Shown one piece after another: positions 32,431 to 40,373 of a DNA stretch of 64,000 nt (position 1 is the stretch's first letter; the number at the start of each line of letters is the position of its first letter). Location: contig NZ_AJYD02000013.1 in NCBI RefSeq assembly GCF_000286835.2, positions 806,857 through 870,856 of the forward strand, in the 5' to 3' direction. This stretch comes from Enterovibrio norvegicus FF-33 (GTDB taxonomy: Bacteria; Pseudomonadota; Gammaproteobacteria; Enterobacterales; Vibrionaceae). Under the pieces are notes generated by a model that was given only the letters and a program-made list of their open reading frames with translations, ran no database searches and had not been told where the DNA came from. The translations under genes and the position numbers were made by a program.

Positions 32431-33387
32431 ATGAATAAGTCTATTCTATGCGCCGCAGCGCTTGGACTCGTCGCGTCACCCATTATTGCCTCAACCAACC
32501 CAAACCTCGCCGTCGATAGCGTGGATGTGTTTGAATCAATATTTGGTATTACCGAAGGAAAACGCAGAAACCATACCAAAGGTTTTTGTTTTGAAGGGCG
32601 ATTTGAACCTATCGCCACAAACATCACCCGTTACACCAACAGCCCATTGTTCCAAGCATCAACGAAAGTGATAGGTCGACTTTCGCACAAAGGCGGCAAT
32701 ATCGATGCGCCTGACGATGTACCTAGCGATTATGGTCTCGGACTGTCTATGCAAGACGTAAACGGTGGGATCACTCGAATGGCGGTAAACACGCTAGATT
32801 TCTTCCCTGTTTCAACACCTGAAGCCTTTCTGGAACTCAATCAAGCAACGCTCAAAGGCAAAGAAGCACTCGCCGCCGTCAAAGAGAAGTACCCAGAAAT
32901 AAAAGCGTTCAAGGCGCACATGGCAAAAAGAGACAACACACTAAAGCCTTATGAAGACATGAGCTACAACAGTGTGAACAGCTTCTACTTGGTGAATGAG
33001 CAAGGAGAAAAAGTCGCGTTCAGGTTTGCCTTTGTGCCGACCAGCAAACACGACATATCGGTAGAAACAGGAAGCGATTTCTACTTTGAGAATCTGCAAA
33101 AAAGCCTAGAAAGCGGAGAAGTGAGTTGGAACATGGTCGTCACGATTGCCAACCCACAAGACATGGTCGACGACGCGGCAAAGCGCTGGGAAGGTGAGCA
33201 TGTTACGTTCAACGCGGCACGTTTGGTCATTGAATCTATTACCCCCGAAGGGAAATGCGAAGATATCACCTTTGACCCGACCATGCTCAGCGACGGTATC
33301 GAGCCGTCTAATGATCCCCTACTGCAAACGCGAAGCTCGTCTTATGCTGTTGGATTAGGTCGTAGACTCAGTGAGAAATCGCAATAG
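32431..33387 (+). CDS. Periplasmic catalase-family peroxidase (SrpA-like)
   Basis: A 318-residue heme protein of the small catalase-related peroxidase family, exported by a signal peptide (LCAAALGLVASPIIA, cleavage near residue 20). Distal histidine H48 in RRNHTKGFCFEG corresponds to the catalase VRxHAKG motif. The proximal heme ligand Y305 lies in SSSYAVGLGRR, matching the R-x3-Y-x5-R pattern near the C-terminus. These short catalases usually act as peroxidases on hydrogen or organic peroxides in the periplasm. It is divergent from an OhrR-like regulator that probably controls it. It lacks the NADPH-binding and flavodoxin-like domains of full catalases. No cytochrome b561 partner gene follows, though such a partner is common for this family. 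Confidence 0.88.
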   Translation: MNKSILCAAALGLVASPIIASTNPNLAVDSVDVFESIFGITEGKRRNHTKGFCFEGRFEPIATNITRYTNSPLFQASTKVIGRLSHKGGNIDAPDDVPSDYGLGLSMQDVNGGITRMAVNTLDFFPVSTPEAFLELNQATLKGKEALAAVKEKYPEIKAFKAHMAKRDNTLKPYEDMSYNSVNSFYLVNEQGEKVAFRFAFVPTSKHDISVETGSDFYFENLQKSLESGEVSWNMVVTIANPQDMVDDAAKRWEGEHVTFNAARLVIESITPEGKCEDITFDPTMLSDGIEPSNDPLLQTRSSSYAVGLGRRLSEKSQ

Positions 33388-33459
33388 CGAGCATCTTATG
33401 TACACGGTCTCGCGTAGAGTAATCCTTATACAACTTAGACAAACTGCTAGGCAAAAAGA

Positions 33460-33481
33460 AGGCGAGACTCATGTCTCGCCT
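33460..33481 (-). terminator. Terminator for EamA gene
   Basis: AGGCGAGAC / GTCTCGCCT stem with a 4-base loop. On the minus strand it is followed by TTCTTTTTG. It may also stop the catalase transcript. Confidence 0.8.
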
Positions 33482-33502
33482 GCTTCGTGATTGATTCGCA
33501 CA

Positions 33503-34390
33503 CTACCGTGATTTTTTCCGCATAAAATCACGCAGCGGTTGGGTTCCGCGATAAACCAACAGCGACAATAAAATCAACGCACAGCCTGCAATTTTATGCG
33601 CAGGCATTGATTCGTGATACCACACCACGCTCAGGATCACCGTCCAAACAGGTTCAAGGATCATAATAATGGCCGCATTTGCAGCGCTTGCTCCCTTCTG
33701 GCCAAGCGTCTGCATTAAGTAACGCAAACTTGTTGCCACCAGCACACTCAGCGTAAACCAGCCCCACACTGTCGGAGGTATGGTGTCGGGCCATGTTTCG
33801 GTCAGCAACGAAGCGATGGTCGCAACCACACCCGTAGAGAACAGTTGCACACAAGTCAGCACCAAGGTCGGAATACGCTGTGCATAGCGGTTGTTCAAAT
33901 TAAAGTGAACAGCGAGAAACAACGCCGCCAGCAAGAACCAAATCTGACTTGGCGAGAGCTGCCAGCCCACACCACCTAGTGATAGCAACGCCAAACCCAC
34001 CACGGCAATCGGCATCGAAAACCAGAATATCCTCGGGGGTGCTTGCTTATACAGCAACCACGCGACGGGCGGCACAATCAGCATGGAAAGGCTCATGATA
34101 AACGCCCCTTCCCCCAGCGAGGTGCTGACAGACATGGCGAAAATCCAGAACAAAATCGCACATGCCAGCACGCAGCCCACTCCTGCCGCTCGCGTCAAAT
34201 CGCCCCTATCAACGACTTTCAGTTTGCCAAAGCAAAACGGCAGGATACACAAGGATGCCAAAATGAAGCGCAGGCCGATAAACCCAAACGGCGGCATACC
34301 CTGAATCGCCTCTTTCGAGAAAATCCATCCCCAGGCAGCCAACACAGTAGCAACAAGTAAAATCAAAGAAGCACGTCTTTCGACCAACAT
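33503..34390 (-). CDS. EamA/DMT family transporter
   Basis: A 295-residue inner-membrane protein with ten helices and two EamA repeats. The first begins ASLILLVATVLAAWGWIFSK; the second ends ANAAIIMILEPVWTVILSVVW, with the conserved LEP segment of the superfamily. It is distinct from the EamA protein at 30661 (different helix sequences and opposite strand). Substrate unknown. Single gene with its own minus-strand terminator. The C-terminus is basic (FMRKKSR), as expected for a cytoplasmic tail. Confidence 0.85.
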   Translation of the reverse strand: MLVERRASLILLVATVLAAWGWIFSKEAIQGMPPFGFIGLRFILASLCILPFCFGKLKVVDRGDLTRAAGVGCVLACAILFWIFAMSVSTSLGEGAFIMSLSMLIVPPVAWLLYKQAPPRIFWFSMPIAVVGLALLSLGGVGWQLSPSQIWFLLAALFLAVHFNLNNRYAQRIPTLVLTCVQLFSTGVVATIASLLTETWPDTIPPTVWGWFTLSVLVATSLRYLMQTLGQKGASAANAAIIMILEPVWTVILSVVWYHESMPAHKIAGCALILLSLLVYRGTQPLRDFMRKKSR

Positions 34391-34763
34391 TAAACACCAA
34401 CAAAAAAGGGAATGAGAAAGGCGTGGGCATTATACCCACCTAATCGCGCTTTCACCTCATCACTCTTTATCTGTATTTGTTGCTCAATTCAGGCGACATG
34501 ATAGCGACTCTGCCAACTGGGCTTCTTTGATGTGTGCACTCCAGTGTGTCGGCGACTCGAGCGTGGCGGGAATTTTGTTGAATATCACAGAGACAAACAG
34601 GCTAAACATGCCGTTTGTCTCAACCGGTATTAAATCACGGTCAGAACAATCGTTATACAGCCTTACTTACCTGATCTATATCGCATCTTGAGAGCAATAC
34701 ACTCCGAAGTATCACCACTGTCTATACTCTCCATTACCAAACATCATCCCATTAGGAAAAATA
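34391..34763. other. Intergenic region
   Basis: 373 bp between divergent genes. No gene, RNA or recognised control motif was seen. Confidence 0.4.
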
Positions 34764-35279
34764 GTGCAAGGTTCATGGTTTCGTTTTTCACCTTGGTATT
34801 TAACCATCACCTCAACACTGGTATTAGCAGGGTTAGGCTACTTTCTGGTCACCAACTTAAACTGGTTTAAAGAAACCGCATTTGCTTCTCATAGCGCAAG
34901 TGAATTAAAGGACAACACCCACTACTACTTCAGCATGTTTAATTTGTACATCAGCATGTTGAAGCGTTCTGTGGCGATGTTTGCAGGAGTAGGTACTTTG
35001 CTTATCGGATTGGCCGTGTGTTTTTTCACTATCGAGAAAAGCACCTCAGCCAGTATTGAAGGGTCAGGATGGGCCTTTCAGCTAGCCACAGCCTCTCCGG
35101 GTATTTTTGCCATGTTTGTTGGTGCCATGCTCATTGCTTTCTCGGTACACAGCAAAGACAGCTTTAGTTTCAATACGGAACAAATAGCCAGTCAGAATAC
35201 AGAAGCCGTACCCACTGCTAAGGCTTCAACCTTAGCCATCGACCCTTGCCTTTCAACACCTCCTCCCAATGGTTGCTAA
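34764..35279 (+). CDS. Hypothetical membrane protein
   Basis: A 171-residue protein starting with GTG (AGGAAAAAT upstream). Three hydrophobic segments are visible: WYLTITSTLVLAGLGYFLV, MFAGVGTLLIGLAVCFFTI and SPGIFAMFVGAMLIAFSV. The ~45 residues between the first and second are polar. The C-terminal tail is cytoplasmic or periplasmic and rich in Thr/Ala/Ser. No family recognised. The next hypothetical gene begins 11 bases downstream on the same strand, so the two are probably one operon of linked function. Confidence 0.55.
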   Translation: MQGSWFRFSPWYLTITSTLVLAGLGYFLVTNLNWFKETAFASHSASELKDNTHYYFSMFNLYISMLKRSVAMFAGVGTLLIGLAVCFFTIEKSTSASIEGSGWAFQLATASPGIFAMFVGAMLIAFSVHSKDSFSFNTEQIASQNTEAVPTAKASTLAIDPCLSTPPPNGC

Positions 35280-35290
35280 TCGGGCGAATA

Positions 35291-36010
35291 ATGATGAAAA
35301 ATCACGCATATAAAGCATGGATATCAACGATAATTATCAGCGCCGCGTTGTTTACAACCTTCGCATCGAAGGGAGAAAGTGTGCAGCGCCAACAAGAAGA
35401 TAACAAAAATACTGCATGCTCTTTTTTAATTTCAGAAGTTAAGAACATCCTCCAAAGTAAAAACCAAGAAGATCTCTCTGCCATCATTAAAACCCATGAC
35501 AGGCTGTGTTCTGACTCGGATTACATAAAAGCGGTTAAAACAAGTAACAGTCACTTCCCTTTACAGTGCTACGCACTCAATGGCTTTGCTGGGATTTTAT
35601 CGCACTCACCCAAGGTTTACGTGACAACAACAAGTTCCAACTCCACGCACAGAGAAATAAACAACTTACTTCTAATGAAAAAAACCAGCAGTGATTTTAT
35701 TCATATGACAAGTCACCCTGAATTTAACACCTTACTGAGTTCTAACTTTAAGGACGTGATCATTAGCGATGATGAACTCACTTCCGCCTTGAGTAGCCTC
35801 AAGATTAGCGAGCCGATATCAACCAAAAAAAATGACCACTGGATAATCAAAAAATCGACGATTGAATCTCAGCTCAACGACGACATAATTAAAGCGATTC
35901 TTCAAGAAAGCCAGGGGACATTACCGTTCAATAGCGATATCCAACAACCGTTCTCGCCACTAAATTCAATCCAAACCTTTGAGACGTTTAAATCTAGCGA
36001 AGCACCTTAG
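35291..36010 (+). CDS. Hypothetical exported protein
   Basis: A 239-residue protein with a signal peptide (AWISTIIISAALFTTFASKG) and a hydrophilic mature part of mixed helices and strands, with four cysteines (TACSF, RLCSD, LQCYA and one more outside these contexts not assigned), which would suit a periplasmic fold with disulfides. I see no catalytic motif or known domain. The start ATG at 35291 is chosen because it opens the signal peptide; an adjacent ATG three bases later is equally possible. It follows the membrane protein gene closely and may work with it. Confidence 0.5.
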   Translation: MMKNHAYKAWISTIIISAALFTTFASKGESVQRQQEDNKNTACSFLISEVKNILQSKNQEDLSAIIKTHDRLCSDSDYIKAVKTSNSHFPLQCYALNGFAGILSHSPKVYVTTTSSNSTHREINNLLLMKKTSSDFIHMTSHPEFNTLLSSNFKDVIISDDELTSALSSLKISEPISTKKNDHWIIKKSTIESQLNDDIIKAILQESQGTLPFNSDIQQPFSPLNSIQTFETFKSSEAP

Positions 36011-36095
36011 TCTCCACCGCCATCTGCCCCGTCCGAGCAAGCACAACCTGAACGACAAGCAATGTGGCTGAAAATTTAGAACATGAAATGAAAAA

Positions 36096-36123
36096 AGGGC
36101 CAGCATGTTCGCATGCTAGCCCT
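36096..36123 (-). terminator. Terminator for VOC gene
   Basis: 12-base arms AGGGCCAGCATG / CATGCTAGCCCT with a TTCG loop and one mismatch. On the minus strand it is followed by TTTTTT. Confidence 0.85.
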
Positions 36124-36164
36124 CTTTGAGTCACTCAGTCACAGGGTGAATGAGACACTGACAA

Positions 36165-36554
36165 TTAACTTTCAGCTGGCATCACGTACATTGCGCATAT
36201 TTTATTGCCCGATGGATCAAGTAAGTAAGCCAAATACAGGCTCATTCTGCTATTTGCGCGAACACCCGGCGGTTCTTCACATGGAGTGCCACCATTCGCG
36301 ATACCCGCTTCATGCCATGCCTTCGCCTGCTCAGGGCTACTCGCCTTAAAACCAATGGTCATACCGTTACCGTGTGACGCTGACTCGCCATTGATCGGTT
36401 TAGTAATCCCAAGCACCCCATCTTGGGTTAGATAGAAACAGCGACCTTTTTCATCAATCATCCCTTCTGAGTAACCCAACACTGCCAGCGTTGCATCATA
36501 GAAAGCTTTTGATTTTTCCATGTCATTGGAACCAATCATTACATGACTAAACAT
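36165..36554 (-). CDS. VOC (glyoxalase/bleomycin resistance) family protein
   Basis: A 129-residue single-unit VOC-fold protein (two beta-alpha-beta3 modules). Recognisable segments: MFSHVMIGSNDMEKSKAFYD at the start, the central HGNGMTIGFKASSPEQAKAW and the terminal YLLDPSGNKICAMY. Such proteins bind a divalent metal and act on small molecules; members include lyases, dioxygenases and resistance proteins. This one resembles the widespread uncharacterised PhnB/lactoylglutathione-lyase-like group. I start at the ATG at 36554, which has AAAGGAAGAG upstream and begins the fold; the longer frame adds an unrelated N-terminus. It is a single gene between an operon of hypothetical proteins and the flagellar locus. 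Confidence 0.82.
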   Translation of the reverse strand: MFSHVMIGSNDMEKSKAFYDATLAVLGYSEGMIDEKGRCFYLTQDGVLGITKPINGESASHGNGMTIGFKASSPEQAKAWHEAGIANGGTPCEEPPGVRANSRMSLYLAYLLDPSGNKICAMYVMPAES

Positions 36555-36672
36555 CTCTCTTCCTTTCTGGTTATTGGTATGGTCATGACTGTGCAGGATA
36601 GGCGTTGTTTTGTCTAGGGTGCGCGTGGCCTTATCCCTCAAAAGAAAGAGGTGCGTTCATCGCGTCACATAT

Positions 36673-37128
36673 CTAAACCGCCCGTCTCTTTAGACGGGCG
36701 TTGATCATCTCCTCCAGCAACCTCTGCTCTTTTCTCGCTTTCTCATAGCGCTGCTTGGCTTTCCAGCGATCTAAGGCTTTTTCTAGTCCCTGAACGCGGG
36801 CGTGGCGTTGTTCCAGCTCCTTTTGTACAGAAGAACATTGCGCCTGCAATACCGCTTGTTCGTGTTCGCAGTGAACCAATAGCTTTTGTAGCATTTGATC
36901 GACGCGGGAGAGGTTCATCAGCGCGGCGCTGTTGAAGGTTGCTTGCTGAGTGGCGGTTTGTAGAGTGGCAGATTGATTGGCGTGGGTTTTAAGGTCAGAC
37001 AATTGCCCGAGTTTACCTTCAAGGTGAGCGTGACGCTGGCGCATGGATTCAAGCTGTTGGCCGACACGGTCGCGGCGCTTTTCTTCTACTTGTTGCAGTT
37101 TGCCGCACGCTTTGATTTTTGCGTCCAT
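36673..37128 (-). CDS. fliJ: Lateral flagellar FliJ
   Basis: A 151-residue, highly charged, all-helical protein predicted to form an antiparallel coiled coil (EEKRRDRVGQQLESMRQRHA near the start; RWKAKQRYEKARKEQRLLEE near the end). This is the fold of FliJ, the export-apparatus stalk that links FliI to FlhA. Sequence identity in the FliJ family is low, so position, last gene of the fliEFGHIJ series, is the main support. The gene begins 79 bases after fliI. Its last codons fall within a GC-rich hairpin (36679-36700) that lacks a T run. Confidence 0.75.
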   Translation of the reverse strand: MDAKIKACGKLQQVEEKRRDRVGQQLESMRQRHAHLEGKLGQLSDLKTHANQSATLQTATQQATFNSAALMNLSRVDQMLQKLLVHCEHEQAVLQAQCSSVQKELEQRHARVQGLEKALDRWKAKQRYEKARKEQRLLEEMINARLKRRAV

Positions 37129-37207
37129 ACGCTGTCTCCTTGATCGCGCTTGCGAAGCTTAAACTGCGATGCTTAAACAACGAAACTTAACACGATGAGT
37201 ACTACGC

Positions 37208-38569
37208 CTACTGCTGCTGAAACATCTGCGCGAGGTCAGTCAGGCTGCTTGAGTAATCGGCGGATTCGTCCGCGCCTTGCAACAGATAGCCTTTGAGCTG
37301 CGGATACATGGCAACAGCACGATCAAGCTCTGGGTCTTGCCCCGGTTGATAGCCCCCCAAAGGCAACAGTTCTTTTACTTGCAGGTAGTTGGAATACAAG
37401 GTGCGAAACTGATTGGCGATGGTGGTGTGTGCTGGCTGCGTGCAACCCGACATGCAACGGCTAATCGACGCATTGATATCAATCGCAGGGTAATGCCCCT
37501 GTTCGGCCAATTGGCGCGACAATACGACGTGACCATCCAAAATCGCGCGGGCGGAATCCACCACAGGATCTTGTTGATCGTCTCCTTCTGCCAACACGGT
37601 ATAAATGGCCGTTAAGCTGCCGTGTTGGTTTTCACTGTTACCTGCACGTTCAAGCAACTGCGGCAACAAGCTAAAGACAGATGGCGGATAACCACGCGAG
37701 GCGGGCGGCTCGCCGAGGGAAAGGGCAATTTCACGCTGCGCCATGGCATAACGCGTGAGTGAATCCATCAGCAGCAAGACATCTTTGCCTTGGTCGCGGA
37801 AATACTCTGCAACACGGTGACAAAGCAAGGTAGCGCGAAGGCGCATCAGCGGCGATTCATCCGCGGGTGCGGCTACCACAATGGCGCGTTTACGGGCTTC
37901 TGGCGTTAGGTTACGTTCAATGAACTCACGGACTTCACGTCCGCGTTCGCCAATCAATCCGACCACAATCACGTCAGCTTCGGTGTTTTGGGAAATCATG
38001 CCCATCAAGACACTTTTACCCACGCCGCTGCCTGCCATAAGGCCAATGCGCTGGCCTTTACCAACAGTCAACAAGCCGTTAATCGCGCGCACACCCATGT
38101 TGAGTGGGGTATCTACCGGGCGGCGTTTTAGTGGGTTGATCGGTTTAGGTTCGAGGGAAACACGCTCGCCGCCTTTCAGCTCTGGGCCATCATCAATGGC
38201 TTCGCCCTGCCCGTTCACTACGCGTCCTAGCCAGTTCGCGCCAAGTTGCACGGTGCTGTCGCCTTCCAGCGGTATCACTTTCGCGCCGGCGAACAACCCG
38301 CCAAGGCGACGGATGGGCATCAGGTACGCCACGTTGTGGTCAAAGCCCACGACTTGCGCTTCAATCATGTCGCCTTCAGCCGTTTCGACCAAGCAACGCT
38401 GTTCGAGTTTGAAACGGCAACCAACGGCTTGCAGCATCAACCCGTTCACTTTGACTAAGCGACCCGTCACTCGGGCAATCGGTACCGAATCGAGCGACGC
38501 GATTGCATCGCTCAAACGCTCTGACAGTAAAACGTGCGCAGAGGTGCTATTCATCACGACGTCAGTCAT
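37208..38569 (-). CDS. fliI: Lateral flagellum-specific ATPase FliI
   Basis: A 453-residue ATPase of the type III export system, homologous to the F1-ATPase beta subunit. Walker A is MAGSGVGKS (~178-186), Walker B includes DVLLLMDSLTRYA, and GEPPASRGYPPSVFSLLPQL is a family signature. It energises unfolding and entry of flagellar export substrates with FliH and FliJ. Its start overlaps the end of fliH by 8 bases. It is part of the motY-lafK-fliEFGHIJ unit. Length is normal. Confidence 0.96.
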   Translation of the reverse strand: MTDVVMNSTSAHVLLSERLSDAIASLDSVPIARVTGRLVKVNGLMLQAVGCRFKLEQRCLVETAEGDMIEAQVVGFDHNVAYLMPIRRLGGLFAGAKVIPLEGDSTVQLGANWLGRVVNGQGEAIDDGPELKGGERVSLEPKPINPLKRRPVDTPLNMGVRAINGLLTVGKGQRIGLMAGSGVGKSVLMGMISQNTEADVIVVGLIGERGREVREFIERNLTPEARKRAIVVAAPADESPLMRLRATLLCHRVAEYFRDQGKDVLLLMDSLTRYAMAQREIALSLGEPPASRGYPPSVFSLLPQLLERAGNSENQHGSLTAIYTVLAEGDDQQDPVVDSARAILDGHVVLSRQLAEQGHYPAIDINASISRCMSGCTQPAHTTIANQFRTLYSNYLQVKELLPLGGYQPGQDPELDRAVAMYPQLKGYLLQGADESADYSSSLTDLAQMFQQQ

Positions 38570-39350
38570 TCACAGCCTCAAGCTGTTGTGAGTCTGTGGT
38601 ACTGCTTGATTCCTTGTTAATGGGTTGTGACACTGTCACCTCATCAAGCAAGTGCTGCTTAACGTTATCCATGCAGGTTTGCAGGCGCGAATCGCAGCTG
38701 GCGTCGGCTTCTGCATCTTCTGTCACCAGATGACAGCCGCCCACAGGCAGTTCATTGTTCGCCACCAACTTCCATGTTGCAGGAAGATCGGCATTGATGT
38801 TTCTGATCCGCTCCAGATCTTGAGGGTTCAAATGCACCGTGACTTTTTCTGATTTGCCCGGTAACGCGTCGATGGTTTCATCCACCAGCGTCAGGATTTG
38901 CTGCGGCATCAGAGTAAGCTCTGCGCGGATAACTTGCTGCGCGACTTTCTGAACCAGTTCACAAATCATATGGCGCTGCTGTTGCTCGCGCTCTTTTTGC
39001 CAATGCGACAAGGTATGGAACAGCTCGTTAACGGGTTTAGCCGCATCAAGAAATGCTTGTCGCCCTGCTTGTTCGCCAGACACAAAGCCTTTCTGAAAGC
39101 CCTCTTTTTGACCGTCTAGCAAGCCTTGCTGTATGCCCTGCTCTGTACCCTGACGGAAACCTTCTTGATGGCCTTGCTCTAATCCTTGCTGAAAACCCGC
39201 TTCGAGTTTTTGCTGCAAGTCTGCCTGAACATCATTCCAGTTCTGCTCTGCACCGAATTCGTCTTCCACCATAACCACTGGCTTTGCCAGCGGAGGAAAA
39301 CGGTGAACACGGTAGCCAGATGGCGGGATTTTCATGAATTTTCCTGTCAT
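38562..39350 (-). CDS. fliH: Lateral flagellar FliH
   Basis: A 262-residue negative regulator and stator of FliI. A glycine repeat helix with GxxxG/GxxxGxxxG spacing runs from ~53 to ~100 (GFQQGLEQGHQEGFRQGTEQ, then further repeats), the marker of FliH. The C-terminal ~110 residues form the V-ATPase E-like domain that binds FliI (MICELVQKVAQQVIRAELTL). It begins 3 bases after fliG and overlaps fliI. Start taken at the first ATG (GGAG upstream); an ATG five codons later is also possible. Confidence 0.9.
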   Translation of the reverse strand: MTGKFMKIPPSGYRVHRFPPLAKPVVMVEDEFGAEQNWNDVQADLQQKLEAGFQQGLEQGHQEGFRQGTEQGIQQGLLDGQKEGFQKGFVSGEQAGRQAFLDAAKPVNELFHTLSHWQKEREQQQRHMICELVQKVAQQVIRAELTLMPQQILTLVDETIDALPGKSEKVTVHLNPQDLERIRNINADLPATWKLVANNELPVGGCHLVTEDAEADASCDSRLQTCMDNVKQHLLDEVTVSQPINKESSSTTDSQQLEAVND

Positions 39351-39353
39351 GGT

Positions 39354-40373
39354 TTACTCCACCGTGGCTTCTTCGTACAGCACCAGTTCTATCTCGCCCG
39401 AATCACTCAGGGCACGAACAATCTGCATGATTTCAGCACGCGCACTTTCTACGCGGCTCAAAGGCACCGCACCGCGCAGCTGCATGTCATCTTCCAATGC
39501 TTTCGCCATACGCTGTGGCATGGAACGCTTGATGGTTTGCTGCAAGGTGATTTCTGCACCTTTCAATGCCACAGACCATAGTTCGGCTGGGATTTGCTGC
39601 ACCAGTTTGTCCAATGTGTCCTCGCGCTGACGGCTCAGTACCATGAAGTCGAACATGTTCTGTTCAATCTCATTGGCAATATCCTCGTCATGCAGTTTGA
39701 GCATTTCCATCAAGGTGGCGCGATCACCTTCAAAGCGGTTAATGATGTCGGCCACTTGCTTCACACCAGACAGCGGCGCGGATTGGTTAACAGACACTTG
39801 CGCGATACAGCGTTCAATCAGATCGTTGAGATCGTGCACCACTTGATGGTCAATATCCTGTAACCGAGCAATGCGATAAAGCAGTTCGTCGTGGTAATCC
39901 GCCGGCAAGTGTTTCAGCACCAGCGAGGAACTATCTGCTGGCAAGTAAGCCAAGAAAATCGCCTGCATCTGTGGGTGTTCGCTCGTGATGAATCGCGCCA
40001 GCACTTCGGCTTCTACCCATTGCAAACGCTGCATGTTGTTGCGAATTTCATCGCCGTAAAGGTTATTCAACAAACCTTTGGCTAAATCGTTACCCAGTGC
40101 TTTGCGCAAGGTATTCGATAAGTACTCTTTCGATGCTCCGCGAATACCACTGTGCAGACGAAAATCTTCAAAGAAATGTTGAATCACGCTTTTAGCGCTG
40201 TCGCTTTGAATGCCGCTAAGATGCGCCATGGCGCGAGTCACGCGTTGGGTTTCTTCGCGGCTGAAGTGTTGCAGCACTTTTGCCGCGGCATCTTCACCCA
40301 TACCAAGCAGTACCAATGCGGTCTGCTCGACATGATTAAGCGGTTGTTTCTGCTTTGACTGTGCTGTGTTCAT
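39354..40373 (-). CDS. fliG: Lateral flagellar motor switch protein FliG
   Basis: A 339-residue rotor protein that couples ion-driven stator force to rotation. The N-terminal FliF-binding part (TALVLLGMGEDAAAKVLQHF), the middle armadillo-like segment and the C-terminal torque domain are all present; the last carries the charged-helix segment KALEDDMQLRGAVPLSRVES. Its start codon lies 38 bases inside the fliF coding region in another frame, and no later start gives a complete N-terminus. It precedes fliH by 3 bases. Confidence 0.95.
   Translation of the reverse strand: MNTAQSKQKQPLNHVEQTALVLLGMGEDAAAKVLQHFSREETQRVTRAMAHLSGIQSDSAKSVIQHFFEDFRLHSGIRGASKEYLSNTLRKALGNDLAKGLLNNLYGDEIRNNMQRLQWVEAEVLARFITSEHPQMQAIFLAYLPADSSSLVLKHLPADYHDELLYRIARLQDIDHQVVHDLNDLIERCIAQVSVNQSAPLSGVKQVADIINRFEGDRATLMEMLKLHDEDIANEIEQNMFDFMVLSRQREDTLDKLVQQIPAELWSVALKGAEITLQQTIKRSMPQRMAKALEDDMQLRGAVPLSRVESARAEIMQIVRALSDSGEIELVLYEEATVE

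Noticed and set aside
36679-36700. Strong GC hairpin at the end of fliJ as terminator
   Set aside because: It is inside the last codons and no T run follows on the minus strand, so terminator function is not supported.
37881-38591. 236-codon frame antisense to fliI and fliH
   Set aside because: Shadow of conserved flagellar genes; serine/proline/arginine-rich translation without a family pattern.
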